A stretch of DNA of 64,000 nt from Ceratothoa steindachneri (Eukaryota; Arthropoda; Malacostraca; Isopoda; Cymothoidae), in assembly GCA_963969495.1 (NCBI GenBank), contig OZ018323.1, positions 75,850,920 to 75,914,919 of the forward strand. Reading direction: 5' to 3'. The translations under genes and the position numbers were made by a program. Each line of letters starts with the position of its first letter. Position 1 is the first letter of the stretch. Shown one piece after another: positions 23,442 to 33,990 of the stretch. Below the pieces are notes generated by a model. That model was not told where the DNA came from and ran no database searches. It was given only the letters and a program-made list of their open reading frames with translations.

Positions 23442-24340
23442 TTACATTTCTCTAAAATGAGTACCAAATAAGAGTGGTGTAAGCTTTGGGGAATTAGCAT
23501 CCTTGAACATGCTAATGGGACCTCGCACGTTACGTCCGTAGATTAATTCGAAAGGAGCAAATTCAAGTGTACGATGTGAAATCTCCCTGAATGCAAATAG
23601 TGCCACGGGCAAGAAGCGATGCAATTCACGTGGCTGTTCAGCACATAGCTACTCGTACTTTAATATTGACTTCAAGGTCGCATTAATTTTCTCGCAAACT
23701 CCATTTGCGCAGGGATGAAAGGGGGTGGTAAAGAGCGGTTTTACTATCAACAGTTTCCCGATATATTGCATCAATTAAGAAGTAAATTGCGGACCTCGTT
23801 CGGACAATACTTCCTTTGATATTCCTACCCAAGAGAAGATGGAAATTAAGGCTTCGGCACACGTAACAGCGTCGATTCTCTTTAAGGGTACGACTTCGGG
23901 GAAACGCGTAGTACAGTGTACAAGAGTAAGGACATAACTATGCCCTTCGCTGAAGGGGAACGAATGAGGCCGACAAGGTATATGGCTACTCGGGAAAAGG
24001 GTTCCGATATGATTGGTCCCTTCTGAAGTTGGCCCGGTTTAACACGCCCTTTTACCGTGGTTTTCTGGCAGATATCACAGGATTGGCAGTATTCAGAAAT
24101 GTCAACTGCATCACCAGGCCAATAGAAACACCGTAAAATCTTCTGAGCAGTCTTATTGTGGCTGAAGTCGCCAGAAAACACACTATCGTGGGCAACTTTT
24201 AGGACCAGGAGAACATGCGAACGGGGAACACAGAGGGCGTGAGTCTCGGGGTTGACGCCATCCGAGCAAGCGCGATATAACAAGCCTTCTTTCACGATAT
24301 AAGAGGCTGTTTTGTTACCGCGGACCGAATCCTGGTTAAG
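23442..24340 (-). pseudogene. Gypsy integrase
   Basis: Minus-strand frames carry the HHCC zinc domain (HDSVFSGDFSHNKTAQKILR, FYWPGDAVDISEYCQSCDIC with H..H..C-x2-C), then KGRVKPGQLQKGPIISEPFS and RVAIYLVGLI, and further on FAFREISHRTLEFAPFELIY with GRNVRGPI, the family's 'Y-GFAPFELLYGR-VRGPL' signature. Where the first catalytic aspartate is expected (AIDLVGPL in the family) this copy has Tyr (AIYLVGLI), so the core would be inactive even without the frameshifts between 23640 and 23880. Confidence 0.85.
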
Positions 24341-24391
24341 GCTCCGAGATTTTTCCTACAAGAGAAGGAGATTTAGGCACTCCTTCTGTCT

Positions 24392-24910
24392 TTAAGCGAA
24401 TTCTTCGCTCATAACGCCGCTGAAATCTGAATCTAAGAGACTTTCAGGGGCAGCGGACGTCTGGGATTCCTTCTCTGCCTGGGCTCTCGTGATAACGGGC
24501 TGAGCCACAGGGTTAGATGAGACTTGGGGGCACTCTCCTACCAAAACGGGACAGAATTTGATAGGGGCTGACACGACTTCAGCCCATCCTGAAAATTACT
24601 GACAATCCAGGAAACAGTTTACAATGGGGAAGCGGCTTGCGCGTCCCAGGTAGTCAAGGACAACCGCAAACTTTTTGTGGTCGGGGACCACCGGGGGAAG
24701 AAGTTCATTTGATACCACGATACAGATACACATCGTACCGCGAACGAGAGTGGAGACTCGGCACCCATTAACGCTTCCGTTTTCAAATTTAAAACTTCAT
24801 GGAGAACTCTCGTCGAAGAGGTAATTAACATGGTGCCCTGGGGCACCGGGAGTCGAGATTTAAGCTGGAATTTCTGGTCGCAATGGAGACGGAGCGGAAG
24901 CCGCATTTAC
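24392..24910 (-). pseudogene. Gypsy protease C-terminus and linker
   Basis: Minus strand. The clearest part is VVSAPIKFCPVLVGECPQVS and then PVITRAQAEKESQ. This matches the stretch after the aspartic protease in Gypsy elements (GND-AGG-V-P-PI-, then an 'VTRAQA' linker). Upstream, 24906-24619 should hold the protease body. It is open, but its active-site DSG was not recognised. The linker leads straight into the integrase N-terminus with only ~60 codons between. Confidence 0.5.
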
Positions 24911-25078
24911 CTGATGGACTTGGCGAATGGGATTACCACGGAGTTGGGAAATTGGGGACAATTTCGACGCGTGAGGCCTTCGACACCGCACGCAAAACGT
25001 ACGATTAGCCTATGGGAGAAAGTTGACGCCGGGGGATTAGAAATGAAGGGCTTGACATCACGCGTAACCTTAGAGAAT

Positions 25079-25870
25079 TTAGGGGATTGGGGGGGGGGAA
25101 CCGCCAGTTATTAATTTTATTCTTGGGGTATGAAGGAGGAGATTTTTATTTTCCTTCAGGTATTGGATGTGACTCGCCGCATAGATATTTGCTTCTTCTA
25201 TGCACTCTTTGAAGGAGTTGCACCTACGATCCTTTACAAAGAAGCGGATCTCTGGTGATAGCGACGCCAGCAACTGATCCCTTAGAACAAATCACCGAGG
25301 ACTCATAATCATGAAGGACTTTCGATGAGTCTAACCAAATATTGAAATTACGGGAGAGAGTATATGCAAAATGACCAAAGGTCATATTTGGTTGGATGCG
25401 GGCGTGGCCAAATTTGCCGCGGTAAAAGTCAGGCGTCATATTATACGCCGCGAGAAGGTCAGATTTGAGGGTGAAGTAATCCACCATAGCTTCCGAAGGA
25501 AGGGATACGCATAGGTATCGGATCTGTGAGCTAAGGAGAGGAAGAAACTTAGCAACACCGTCCGTCTCGATGTCCCAATGATTAACTTAAAAAATTTCCT
25601 TGAAGTCAGTGAGAAAAGATCCAAAGTCCTCTCCTTCTTTGAACGTGTGGAGTTTAACGGAGGCGGATTGAGAGGCACCTACACTAGAATCTACTGAAAG
25701 GGCTTAGAGCCGATCGTGATATAATTCGATCTCATTCTGACGAATTCTCTCGCACTCTTCGCTCTCTCTCATTTCTTTTTGTTCACCTCTCTCTTTTTCT
25801 TCTTGTTCTCTTTTATAAGCTCTCTCATTTCTCTCTTCTTCCTATATATAAGTGACAAGGTCTTTGAAAC
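25079..25870 (-). pseudogene. Gypsy gag (SCAN-like capsid)
   Basis: From about 25860 downward: a charged coiled-coil-like start (REQEEKEREGEQKEMRESEE), then KLHTFKEGEDFGSFLTDFKE, then YFTLKSDLLAAYNMTPDFYR, GKFGHARIQPNMTFGHFAYT, LSRNFNIWLDSSKV, and QLLASLSPEIRFFVKDRR. This is the arrangement of Gypsy gags related to the vertebrate SCAN domain: K-P-F-EGED---FL--FE, then LL-AY-LT-E-YR-RFR-AR-QPG-T. Frameshifts occur near 25590 and 25270. No zinc knuckle was recognised downstream. Confidence 0.75.
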
Positions 25871-26704
25871 TTAAACAAAGGGATTCTCCTTGGAGTTGTC
25901 CGAAAGAAAGGGTGTAATGGACCGTTGGCCTGGGACAGAGAAGGCTTGAGTCACAAATTACTGACACACGGAGGAATATGCTTGTTTAAACGCGGACACT
26001 TTTCTATCCAAATACCCACACTAATATAATACACGATTAAACAAATAAATAAAAAAAATAATGGAGTCTTCGTGAGATGAGAAGGACTCAGACTCTACTA
26101 ATCCTTCGAGGATTAAAGTGACCGTGGGAAAAGCTCTTTTTCCTAACAAAATCTTCCTATTAAAGGTTCTCGGTCCAAACACACATACAAACACTAAGCG
26201 ATAAATAAATATGGCAGGGTTGTTTCCTGTTTTGTTTTGTCTTTGCAACTCATACGGTACTCAGCTTTGAAAATTACAATAAAGTTAAAGAGTTGCCTTT
26301 AAAAATCTCTCTAAAGACCTTTTAAACAACCTGACACACCTGATCCCCATATTTTATAAAAGAGAACTGTATATATATATATATATATATTGGGAAATTG
26401 TTATGAGTCCAGTGGGGATGGTTTATTATTAACTTTGCGAGGTCCTTTTAAAACAAATATTTCAGAGTGCAAGTTGGCCAAAGATTAACAGGTAACTGGT
26501 ATGCGTTGGTATTGCAAAAGAAAGCCAAAGACGAAAATATATCTTTACTTGCAACAAAATAATATTTAAATATACACAAATAATTGGTTTAAATGGAATG
26601 GTCGCACAGACGGAGTTAAATGTCTGCGCGAGATACAGGTGGTGGGTTAATTTTGAGATTAAGGAGATTGGATTCAGGTCTGTGATTTAAAGGGTGGTTT
26701 TAAA
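25871..26704 (-). other. probable Gypsy 5' leader with short (TA)n
   Basis: Lies between gag and the PBS-like site in the orientation of the minus-strand element. Contains a short (TA)n at 26370-26391 and an A/T-rich stretch. No coding sequence is recognised apart from the gag-proximal part. Confidence 0.35.
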
Positions 26705-26715
26705 CCCAGGCGCCA
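26705..26715 (-). other. primer-binding-site-like motif
   Basis: The minus strand reads TGGCGCCTGGG here. TGGCGCC is a common start of LTR-element primer-binding sites, and its position upstream of gag and downstream of the LTR-like block fits. No tRNA was matched beyond these bases. Confidence 0.3.
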
Positions 26716-27260
26716 CACAAAGAATGGATCGATTGGGTAAGCCGGATTCTAGATCAATCTACAGGTGTCAACGGTTACAATTGCTTACGTGCTTGTTGCA
26801 GAAAATGGGCCAATTGGGATACTATGACTGCCAAGGGGAAGGTCGGGTTACCTCTCGCTTTAGATGAGGGAGCACTCGTAGATGGAGTTCGGAAATGGGA
26901 ATCCTCGTCAGATATCCCACGATTGACTATGGCAGAGTTCAGGGATATCGATTTATCCTTTATTCTCGAATCGAAATCGTCAATGTCTACGATTATGTGG
27001 GAAGGCGAACGCCCTTCAACTAGTTCGCGGTGGTGGGTGGGAAGTTTATTAGTGCTCCTTACTAAACTGAGTCGAAGAATTATATAGACGCCCGGTGAGG
27101 TGGCGTTTGGTGGCTTGGCGGCCGCCTCCACACACACGTGCTATTTGAGGGAAAAGTCGGTGACTCCTTCGTGGGGGGGGGAGATTGTAATATCGATGGT
27201 GTGGAATGTTCGACGAACTTTGATCTTTTGACGGAAGGTAAGTATGTTGCCTGAAAGGCA
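26716..27260 (-). other. LTR-like block, boundaries not determined
   Basis: On the minus strand it contains a TATA-like TCTATATAATTC at about 27094-27083 and an AATAAA at about 26967-26962, in the order expected for an LTR just upstream of the PBS-like motif. No partner LTR was found on the other side of the element and no clear TG...CA ends were identified. Confidence 0.3.
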
Positions 27261-27585
27261 GCCATGGAAGACGATGAAATCAGTCCCTAAGCAAATACAG
27301 TTGGGGTGTGATAACGGCGTAGGCTGCCTCGTGACCCTGGTTCCGTCGTGCTTTCAAAACTCCATGCGGTGATCTCAAGACCACATGGGTGTAGAAGGGC
27401 ACGTGGTCGCCCTTTGACCTTATTCTGCTACCTTAGGGATTATCTTTATTTTGTCTTTTTGGAGAGGGAATAACGTTACTAGTATGACCTTGGAGCGATT
27501 TTTTTATAAACCCAAAAAAGTTATGAGGAAAGCAAGGTATATTGGAAGAAAGGATGCTTTCAGAACTAAAGAAAAATATTTTTTT
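27261..27585. other. unassigned sequence
   Basis: Mixed-composition sequence between the LTR-like block and the left arm of the 127-bp-unit element. No gene seen. Confidence 0.35.
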
Positions 27586-28238
27586 AGTCGCGGACGACTC
27601 TACATCTCGCTATGTCGGACGGTCTGTCACCGTTTTGTTTGTTTGTTTGTTTTTATTTTTGTAATAACATTGTAACTATTCGGCTGATTATAACGAAATT
27701 TTAAACCCTTATGTTATTTTACATTCTTTTCGAATGATATAATTGACAAAGTCCTCCCCAGTTTAGCCCGGGAATTATTTAGATTTTACAATAACATCAT
27801 TAGTATACAGCCTATTCGAATGAAATTTGAAACCCTTATGTTGTTTTACATTCACTTTCGAATGATATAATTGCCCAAGTTCCAACTAGGGTAGCCCGGG
27901 AATTATTTTCTTTTGGCGATAACATCATAACTATTCAGCTGATTCTAACAAAATTTGAAAGCCTTATGTTGTTTTACATTCTCTTTTGAATGATATAATT
28001 AACAAAGTCTTCTCAAGGTTAGCCCAGGAATTATTTTCTTTTGGCAATAACATCATAACTATTCAGCCGATTCTAACGAAATTTGAAACCTTTATATTGT
28101 TTTACATTTTCTTTCGAATGATATATATGCCAAGATCCTCCCAAGGTTAATCCGGGTATTATTGGAAGTTTTGATGGTCGTAAGTTATAAATCAGAATAA
28201 GTGAGAGCACGCAACCTTTTGGTCAGCAGACCTTGTTT
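27586..28238 (+). mobile_element. 127-bp-unit element, copy 2 (most complete)
   Basis: Left arm AGTCGCGGACGACTCTACAT then CTCGCTATGTCGG and a T/G-rich stretch. Then four tandem units of 127-128 bp starting at 27664, 27791, 27919 and 28047. Then the right arm with ATAAATCAGAATAAGTGAGA, GCACGC, and the hairpin GGTCAGCAGACC at 28221-28232 followed by TTGTTT. The left arm AGTCGCG recurs inverted in the right arm of other copies (CGCGACT), a short subterminal inverted repeat. No open frame of note. Confidence 0.8.
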
Positions 28239-29369
28239 GGCGGATATGCCCTTGTTTTTTTAGAAGGAAGTAAAAAAACGATTATTTGCCCAAGGAATCC
28301 ATTGAGTACTAATTCGGTTCTACTATTCTGTCGTCTCTAACAGCGTGATATGAAATCCCTCCTCTATGAACATCCTACATTTTGGTAACAGGAAAGTTAC
28401 TAGTTACAAATTAATCCTTCTGGCTCTACATTACTCAGGACATTCAAAATTGGGGTTATGATTGACTGTACGCTCTTGGTTTCCAGTCACTAGTACACAA
28501 AGTAGGTGTTCCTTTAAACTACCATGGCTACTATAAACCAGCCGCACGTTTTCATCTGTCTCTTCACGAACTCCTTATCACACACCTTCCGGTGCAGATG
28601 ACCCTGTTGGTTTTCGCTTAAGTGCGAGTAAATAGGGACAAAAATCTTTGTTTGTAACTGCAGTAAGATTTTCAGAACATCTTAATTAGTATCCTTTAAT
28701 TAAATTAACATCTTTATAAAGGAGTTGTCTTTAATTACCTGCGGATAATATTTCTCTGATTAAACTGAACACATAACACCAATAGCCAATAGCGTCTTAT
28801 GATTGTGTTGAGGTTTATATAGTAGTATTAAATCAGATAGACAGATTAAATGTATTTAATAATTCATTAATCACTTGATATAAGGTAGATAATTGTTAAT
28901 AACTAAAAATGGTATGAAATCGTCCATTCAGATAGTACAGATAATATGTATTTATTAATTCAATCATTACTTGATATAACGTAGAATAATTGTTAATAAT
29001 TAAACAACCCATCTGGTTACCGAAGATTATATTTAATATTTATTTATCTCTCGAGATAGCGATTTATTTATCTCTCGAGATAGCGATTTATTTATCCATC
29101 GATATAGCGATGATGTTCTATAATAATTAAATCATTCATTGAGTTACAGCGAAGATTATATTAGGTAAATAAATGAATCACCCGTCTCGAGAGACCAGAG
29201 ATTACCTTCAACTACAGCCGCAGATTAATATTGCAATTTGATCCATGAGGAGGGAAGTCTTGAAGGCAAAAAATTGGTGCGTAATTTAAAAATAAAAATA
29301 AGGAGGGAATCGAAAGGGGAAATTTTATTACGAGTGTTTGGTACATTTTTTTTAGAATTTTGAGGCACT
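28239..29369. other. unassigned sequence with short local duplications
   Basis: AT-rich, no gene. A ~95-bp unit is repeated at 28835 and 28930 (both containing CACTTGATATAA-like and TAATTGTTAATAA text). A shorter repeat is annotated at 29042-29110. Confidence 0.5.
29042..29110. repeat. 24-bp repeat with TCTCGAGA palindrome, three units
   Basis: Period 24-25 bases; two units contain TCTCTCGAGATAGCG and the third has CCATCGATATAGCG. TCTCGAGA is self-complementary and appears again, altered, at about 29190. Confidence 0.75.
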
Positions 29370-30959
29370 CATCTGGTGATAGCCAACAGGGGCATAGTCA
29401 CCGAAATTGTGATTTTTTAAAATAATTTAGCCAACAAATGGCTCAATATTTTTTTAAAGGCAACAGAAGCCACAACTAAATTAAAACCACATAAAAAAGA
29501 AACTAAAGCTAAAATAAAACACAAAAAATTAAAAGGACGATAAGGTGCTGGAGGGTAGCCAGTTCCCTCTGATCCCCGAGCAGACAGCCTCTCCCTCCTC
29601 CCTTCTCTCGTAAGGCTTTATAAAATAGAGGTCACTTTCCTCCAAAAAGTTAAAAGTACACAATTGGGAGTTCAAGAATTCTAAAAATATAGACTAGTAT
29701 TAGTGACCCCATTCGTCACGTTACCGGCCGGAATCGAGCAACCGACTCGGAGTGGAACTTGCAAAGGCATCACTCTACCGGAAAGAAGTGGTCTCTACTA
29801 TCCAAGAAATAAGCTAAAAATTAGAAAGTTAGAAAAATTTACCAAAAACCAGGCAGAGAAGATCGATCTCTCCCCCGGGTTGTGAAAATCAAGCAGGGTA
29901 GCCATCTGTAATGATAACCTCTGTAGAGATCTTATTGAAGATGCCTCCCCAAAATTCCATATTTCGCTCATCAATGTGTCAAGGCAAAAGGCGTAGGAGA
30001 TATCGATCGTTCGAGGGGCGGTGTCCACGCTCGGAGCGAGAGCGGAACACAAATCAAATAACTTGAATAAGTGGTTGAATGGTTCCGCCCGTTTGCTGGT
30101 CCAGGAGCAAGGGATCATTAAATGCTTTCAAAGCAGCTTCTCGGTTAGAGAATGCGGCAAAAATTGTCGCGAAGGTCTCAGTGTCCTAGATTTCGGTTCC
30201 GTCTTCCTGCTGGAAGGGAGAAGCACCGTGTAATAACTTGCTCCAAATCCTTTGGACACGTTTTAACACCTTTTTAAAAGATGTCATGCCGTTAAGTGAA
30301 GACGGATATGCAACCAAAGGATAGAGGGGCGCGGTTCTAAACATACGGGAACCTACCTCAGTGATATGGAGGAACGGCGCTTGTCGCGCATTTGGCTTAA
30401 CGAATCTCTCTAAGGTAGTCTCATAGTCGGTCGATCACTAAGGAAGCGGACAGCGTGCAAAACGGCCTGATATTTTAGCAATTTTATTCAAGCTCATGAA
30501 TTAGCGGAACATAACTCGTCGACTGACAGGTAAATCAGTCGAATAACCCCAACTTCAAACAAAGGGGGAGAAGGTGTGAAAGCCGACCTGCTTCTTCGGA
30601 CTTAGAGTCATTTGCATACACTGGCAGGATTCTAGAGTGACACGAAGTGTTCTCTAAAAAGGTTGAATACAATACTCTCGGAGATGTAGAAGATCTGGAG
30701 GCAGAGGCATGGCGACAAATACTCAATGGTGGTAACTTCCATGGTAACGATTTGGGTAGAACTAGAATCTTTCCCTGACAGAGCTATATATTCTTCTGAA
30801 AGAAGGTTCCTAGCTGTTATATAAAGGGAGTAAAAAATGACTTGTCTCTCGGGGGCACAGGAACTGTCGAGATCACCACTGGATGCAGTGAGAGCCTTTG
30901 GTAACTGAAGGAGAAACCGACCCTGCGCGTACAACAGAGTAATTCACTCTTCACTTTGC

Positions 30960-31800
30960 ATAGGAATAAGCCTGTTGTAGATATCAAAAAGCAAGCTCCC
31001 AACGGAGAACATATGGAAAAAACAGGTCGTCAGACGGAGGCCAGAGGGGCTGATTGTATTCACGTTCTGCAACACACGCTCGGCTACGGATGTGTAAAAC
31101 TCGCATCCGTATACAAGCTTTGAACGAATAAAAGTTCGGTAGAAAAGGAAGGCAGTAGTGATATAAAGGTCTAAGTAATGAAAGTGACAGAAAAAGTAAT
31201 GAACATGGTGCAGGTGGGAAAGTCAATAAGACTTCACCTATAGCCATTCCAGATAGTCGTCGGTCAAAAACAATAACAAGAAAATGTGTGAATCCACAAA
31301 TTCCAGTCTAATCCCATTTAGTAAACTGTTCATACCAAGGTGGAGCAGTGAATTTTAGCAGAAGTGCACTATCAGAGTCGTGCCAAGGAATTCTGAAACC
31401 CTTGCTCTTTGGCAGAGCGAGAGATGCGGTTCAATGCCTCTTGAAGTCGACGTGCCCCAGTGGCTTCTGGGCCGCAGCAAAATAGAGTGAAATGTCATCG
31501 ACGTAGGGTGTAACGAAAACATCTTCCGGTAACACCAAAGTGTTGCTGTTGATGCTCATGGCAAATTGTGTGACACTGAGGAAACTTCCCTGATAACGCC
31601 CTATTTCTGCTTTATTAGGGCTGTGTGGGATCCCCGCCAACAGCTACGCGGAATTGATGGTCTCATTGAAATTCAGATATAAAAATTGAGAGGCATCATA
31701 TCGCACCTATCGTATAGATTGTTTCCTTAATTATGTTTCGCCATGTGGTATGATAGACCTTCTTCCGATCTAAAGACACCGAGGAGTTGTGTGTTTACGA
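30960..31800 (-). pseudogene. LINE reverse transcriptase (copy A)
   Basis: Minus-strand motifs in order: LDRKKVYHTTWRNIIKETIY (family: DLEKAYDTTWR-G---LY); GSFLSVTQFAMSINS (family QGSVLSVTLF--AIN); TPYVDDISLYFAA with the catalytic YVDD at 31505-31494; an HFCRNSLLHLG / NGIRLEFVDSHIFLG region; and FIRSKLVYGCEFYTSVAERV with SPSGLRLTTCFF (family RSKLDYGC-VY-SA, HH-GLRLA-GAFR). They are spread over several frames, so the copy is dead, but the palm residues survive. Confidence 0.8.
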
Positions 31801-31999
31801 AGGAATGTCTCGCAGAACGCATTTTCCAGTCAGCGTAGAATATCGGATGTGGAGTGGAACATGTGACATCGGCATTATGAGGCATAGGAAGTTTTAGGTT
31901 GCATAGGGTTCATCATGATCTCTCTGAAAGAGAGTTAGTTAGCGACCTGAGCAGCTAGGTAGGACCTCTTCTTTAAAAAAAAATACGAACTACAGTTCT

Positions 32000-32560
32000 T
32001 CAAGGAAGCATGGTACGACTCAGCATAATTCACACACTTTGTGTTGCATAATACAGATTTATCATCAAATACTTTCTAACAGTTAGCGTAGATTTCTCTT
32101 CTTATGCATCTTCGGTTTTATGACCAAAACAATGGCAATGGAGACATGTTCACCTCAATAGTACGAATGTTTGAGACAGTAGCGATACAACCTAGCCCTT
32201 CGAGGATATTTTCTAAGGAATATATTACGAGTTCCTTCGCATTAACTTCTCTTCCAAAATATTTATTGTAGAGTGCGTGATCACCCTGTACAGGCAAGAC
32301 ACCGAGTGTCCGAAGAACAATAATCATGATCGCCTAGGCGTGGTTCACCCTATTGAGCCGCTTCCATCGATTGAGGTCGATTCTGTGCCACTTGCTTTTG
32401 TCTTTTTGCTGTATATTTGTAGCACAAAAATACTTGAAGGGAGCCCCTCCACCGGCAATAGTGGTGATGTCGAATTCTTGGCACACCCCTAAAACCAAGG
32501 TTGAGCAAGGTTTCACTTATAGGAACGTAGTATGAAATTTTGAACAATTTGGCAACAACC
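32000..32560 (-). pseudogene. possible LINE ORF1 remnant (copy A)
   Basis: Weak. Minus-strand pieces such as SLENILEGLGCIATVSNIRT and IAIVLVIKPKMHKKR resemble the segment of Jockey-type ORF1 proteins just before the zinc knuckles. A broken C-x3-C...H...C-like string follows. The position upstream of the RT fits. No intact domain. Confidence 0.3.
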
Positions 32561-32620
32561 AAGTCTCTTTACACTTGCGACAACTGAAAAAAAAAAAAAA
32601 GGCGAGTTATTTCTCTCCTC

Positions 32621-33690
32621 CAGCCGCTCCTGCCAAATCCATCTCAGGTTTTCAAACTTTTCAGGTACACACCCAGGTTGTATTAAAGAATGTCATATGA
32701 CCTATGGAACGAAAGATATCAACCAGAAGTTTTCAAGTGGACCGGTCACTCCACAAAGGAGGAAGCTTCTAAATGAGTAGCCAAAGAGTCTAGACGACAG
32801 ACCGAATTCCTTAATAGAAAACACTAGTCGTCGAATAGACAGGCAGTATCTGAAGATCTGTTGTGACAGACCAAAAGGTGACACCTGAGATTTTTAAATT
32901 GCCTGGCAGCCAACAAGGCAGTAAAACCTAACCTCCATAAGCAGTACAGCCTTAAGCATCCAATAACGGCCCCAGAAAATTGGTCAGCATATTACACGCA
33001 GTAAAGGAGTTATTGGTGCAAAAAAGATATTTCCATTAATTGCACCCCAACGCCCAGGGCCACTAAATTTCTGGTGTGTTGTGACCTACGGGCGTTTAAG
33101 GGAGTTGCTTATGGATGTTCCAAATCCTGTCTTCTGGCACGTCATTTAGTAGGTAACTGGTAGGGTCCTTATGCCTAGTGAAAGGGATGAGAGGTTAGTC
33201 GTAGATAAAAAAAGGAATGTTGAGAGGGAACGAAGAGGAAGCACACCAACATCACACGGCTCCGTCAGAGTGCTCCATTCAACCTAGTGATGGGGTTTCC
33301 CTTAACAGCTACACTCAAGTTGAGAGGACCTGCAGATCCTCCGGATATTAGATGCATCAGTACGGATACACATGGTTCTACCCTGTTGCATAGATACACG
33401 GAGTAAAAAGGGGAAGATATATGGCCGCAGATGCTCCAGCAGGCATTGGGGCCTGGGAAGGCCCACAACTGGACGGAAGAGCAAACGATCATCAAGAAAT
33501 CAGCTTCACCTGACATCCCTTAATAGGGGCGAAGTTTAATAAGTAATCACTGACATTTAATCTACAATTTCTAAAGATAATTAAGTTTCTTCTTGTTTCG
33601 AATGGGTGGACATGCGATGGCGTATATGGGTATCGATCGCACCCTACGTTTGATCATCTACTATAGTTTTTATGCCCAGAGAGAAATAGG
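32621..33690. other. unassigned sequence
   Basis: May contain 5' sequence of the minus-strand LINE copy A, but no domain can be named. Open frames at 33265-33516 (minus) and 32702-32884 (minus) have no recognised family. Confidence 0.3.
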
Positions 33691-33990
33691 CTACGGCTAA
33701 GCCGAGTGGAAGCGCTGCTTCCGATTTGAGCGAATCTAAGCCACAACTGGTTTGGTTACTCCGTGGATCGAGCATCGATTCGGCGGCTGCGGATCCTCGT
33801 GGTTCGGATCTCACACTTTAAAATGTAGGGACTGAATGAGATATAAAAGACATCTTAAATGGGTGTAGATCGGGGCCCAAACCCCACACAATTTCTTCAT
33901 TTTTATCAAATGTTCCACTTATAGGAGTTAATCGACCTCCAGTGGGAAACAAGGAGAGTTGCGCACCCTGTTAAACCTAGTAATTTCTCC
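33691..33990 (+). mobile_element. SINE copy 2 (tRNA-like head)
   Basis: The head contains GGCTAAGCCGAGTGG, close to a tRNA-Ser/Leu-type A box, and GTGGTTCGGATCTCAC, close to a B box. They are about 110 bases apart, longer than in a tRNA, so an insertion or a composite head is implied. Then CTTAAATGGGTGTAGATCGG and a tail ending GCACCCTGT, both shared with 8222-8572. No protein-coding potential. Confidence 0.5.

Larger units (their letters stand above)
23440..25870 (-). mobile_element. Gypsy/Ty3 LTR retrotransposon, minus strand, degraded
   Basis: Reading from high to low coordinate: gag (25870-25079), protease and linker (24910-24392), integrase (24340-23442). No RT/RNase H was found between protease and integrase, and none downstream. 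Either the RT was deleted or the element has the integrase-before-RT order known for Gmr1-like Gypsy elements, with the RT end lost. Stops and shifts are frequent. Confidence 0.75.
29370..32620 (-). mobile_element. Jockey/Nimb-like LINE, copy A, minus strand, internally deleted
   Basis: Reading from high to low coordinate: weak ORF1 remnants (32560-32000), RT (about 31800-30960), RNase H/C-terminal region (about 30900-29900), an A-rich-complement 3' UTR and the terminal motif CACCAGATGAGTGCCT at about 29385-29365. This terminus is shared with the copies at 38665-39830, 46201-48585 and 59990-60240. The endonuclease and RT N-terminus are missing between 32000 and 31800. Many stops. Confidence 0.65.
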
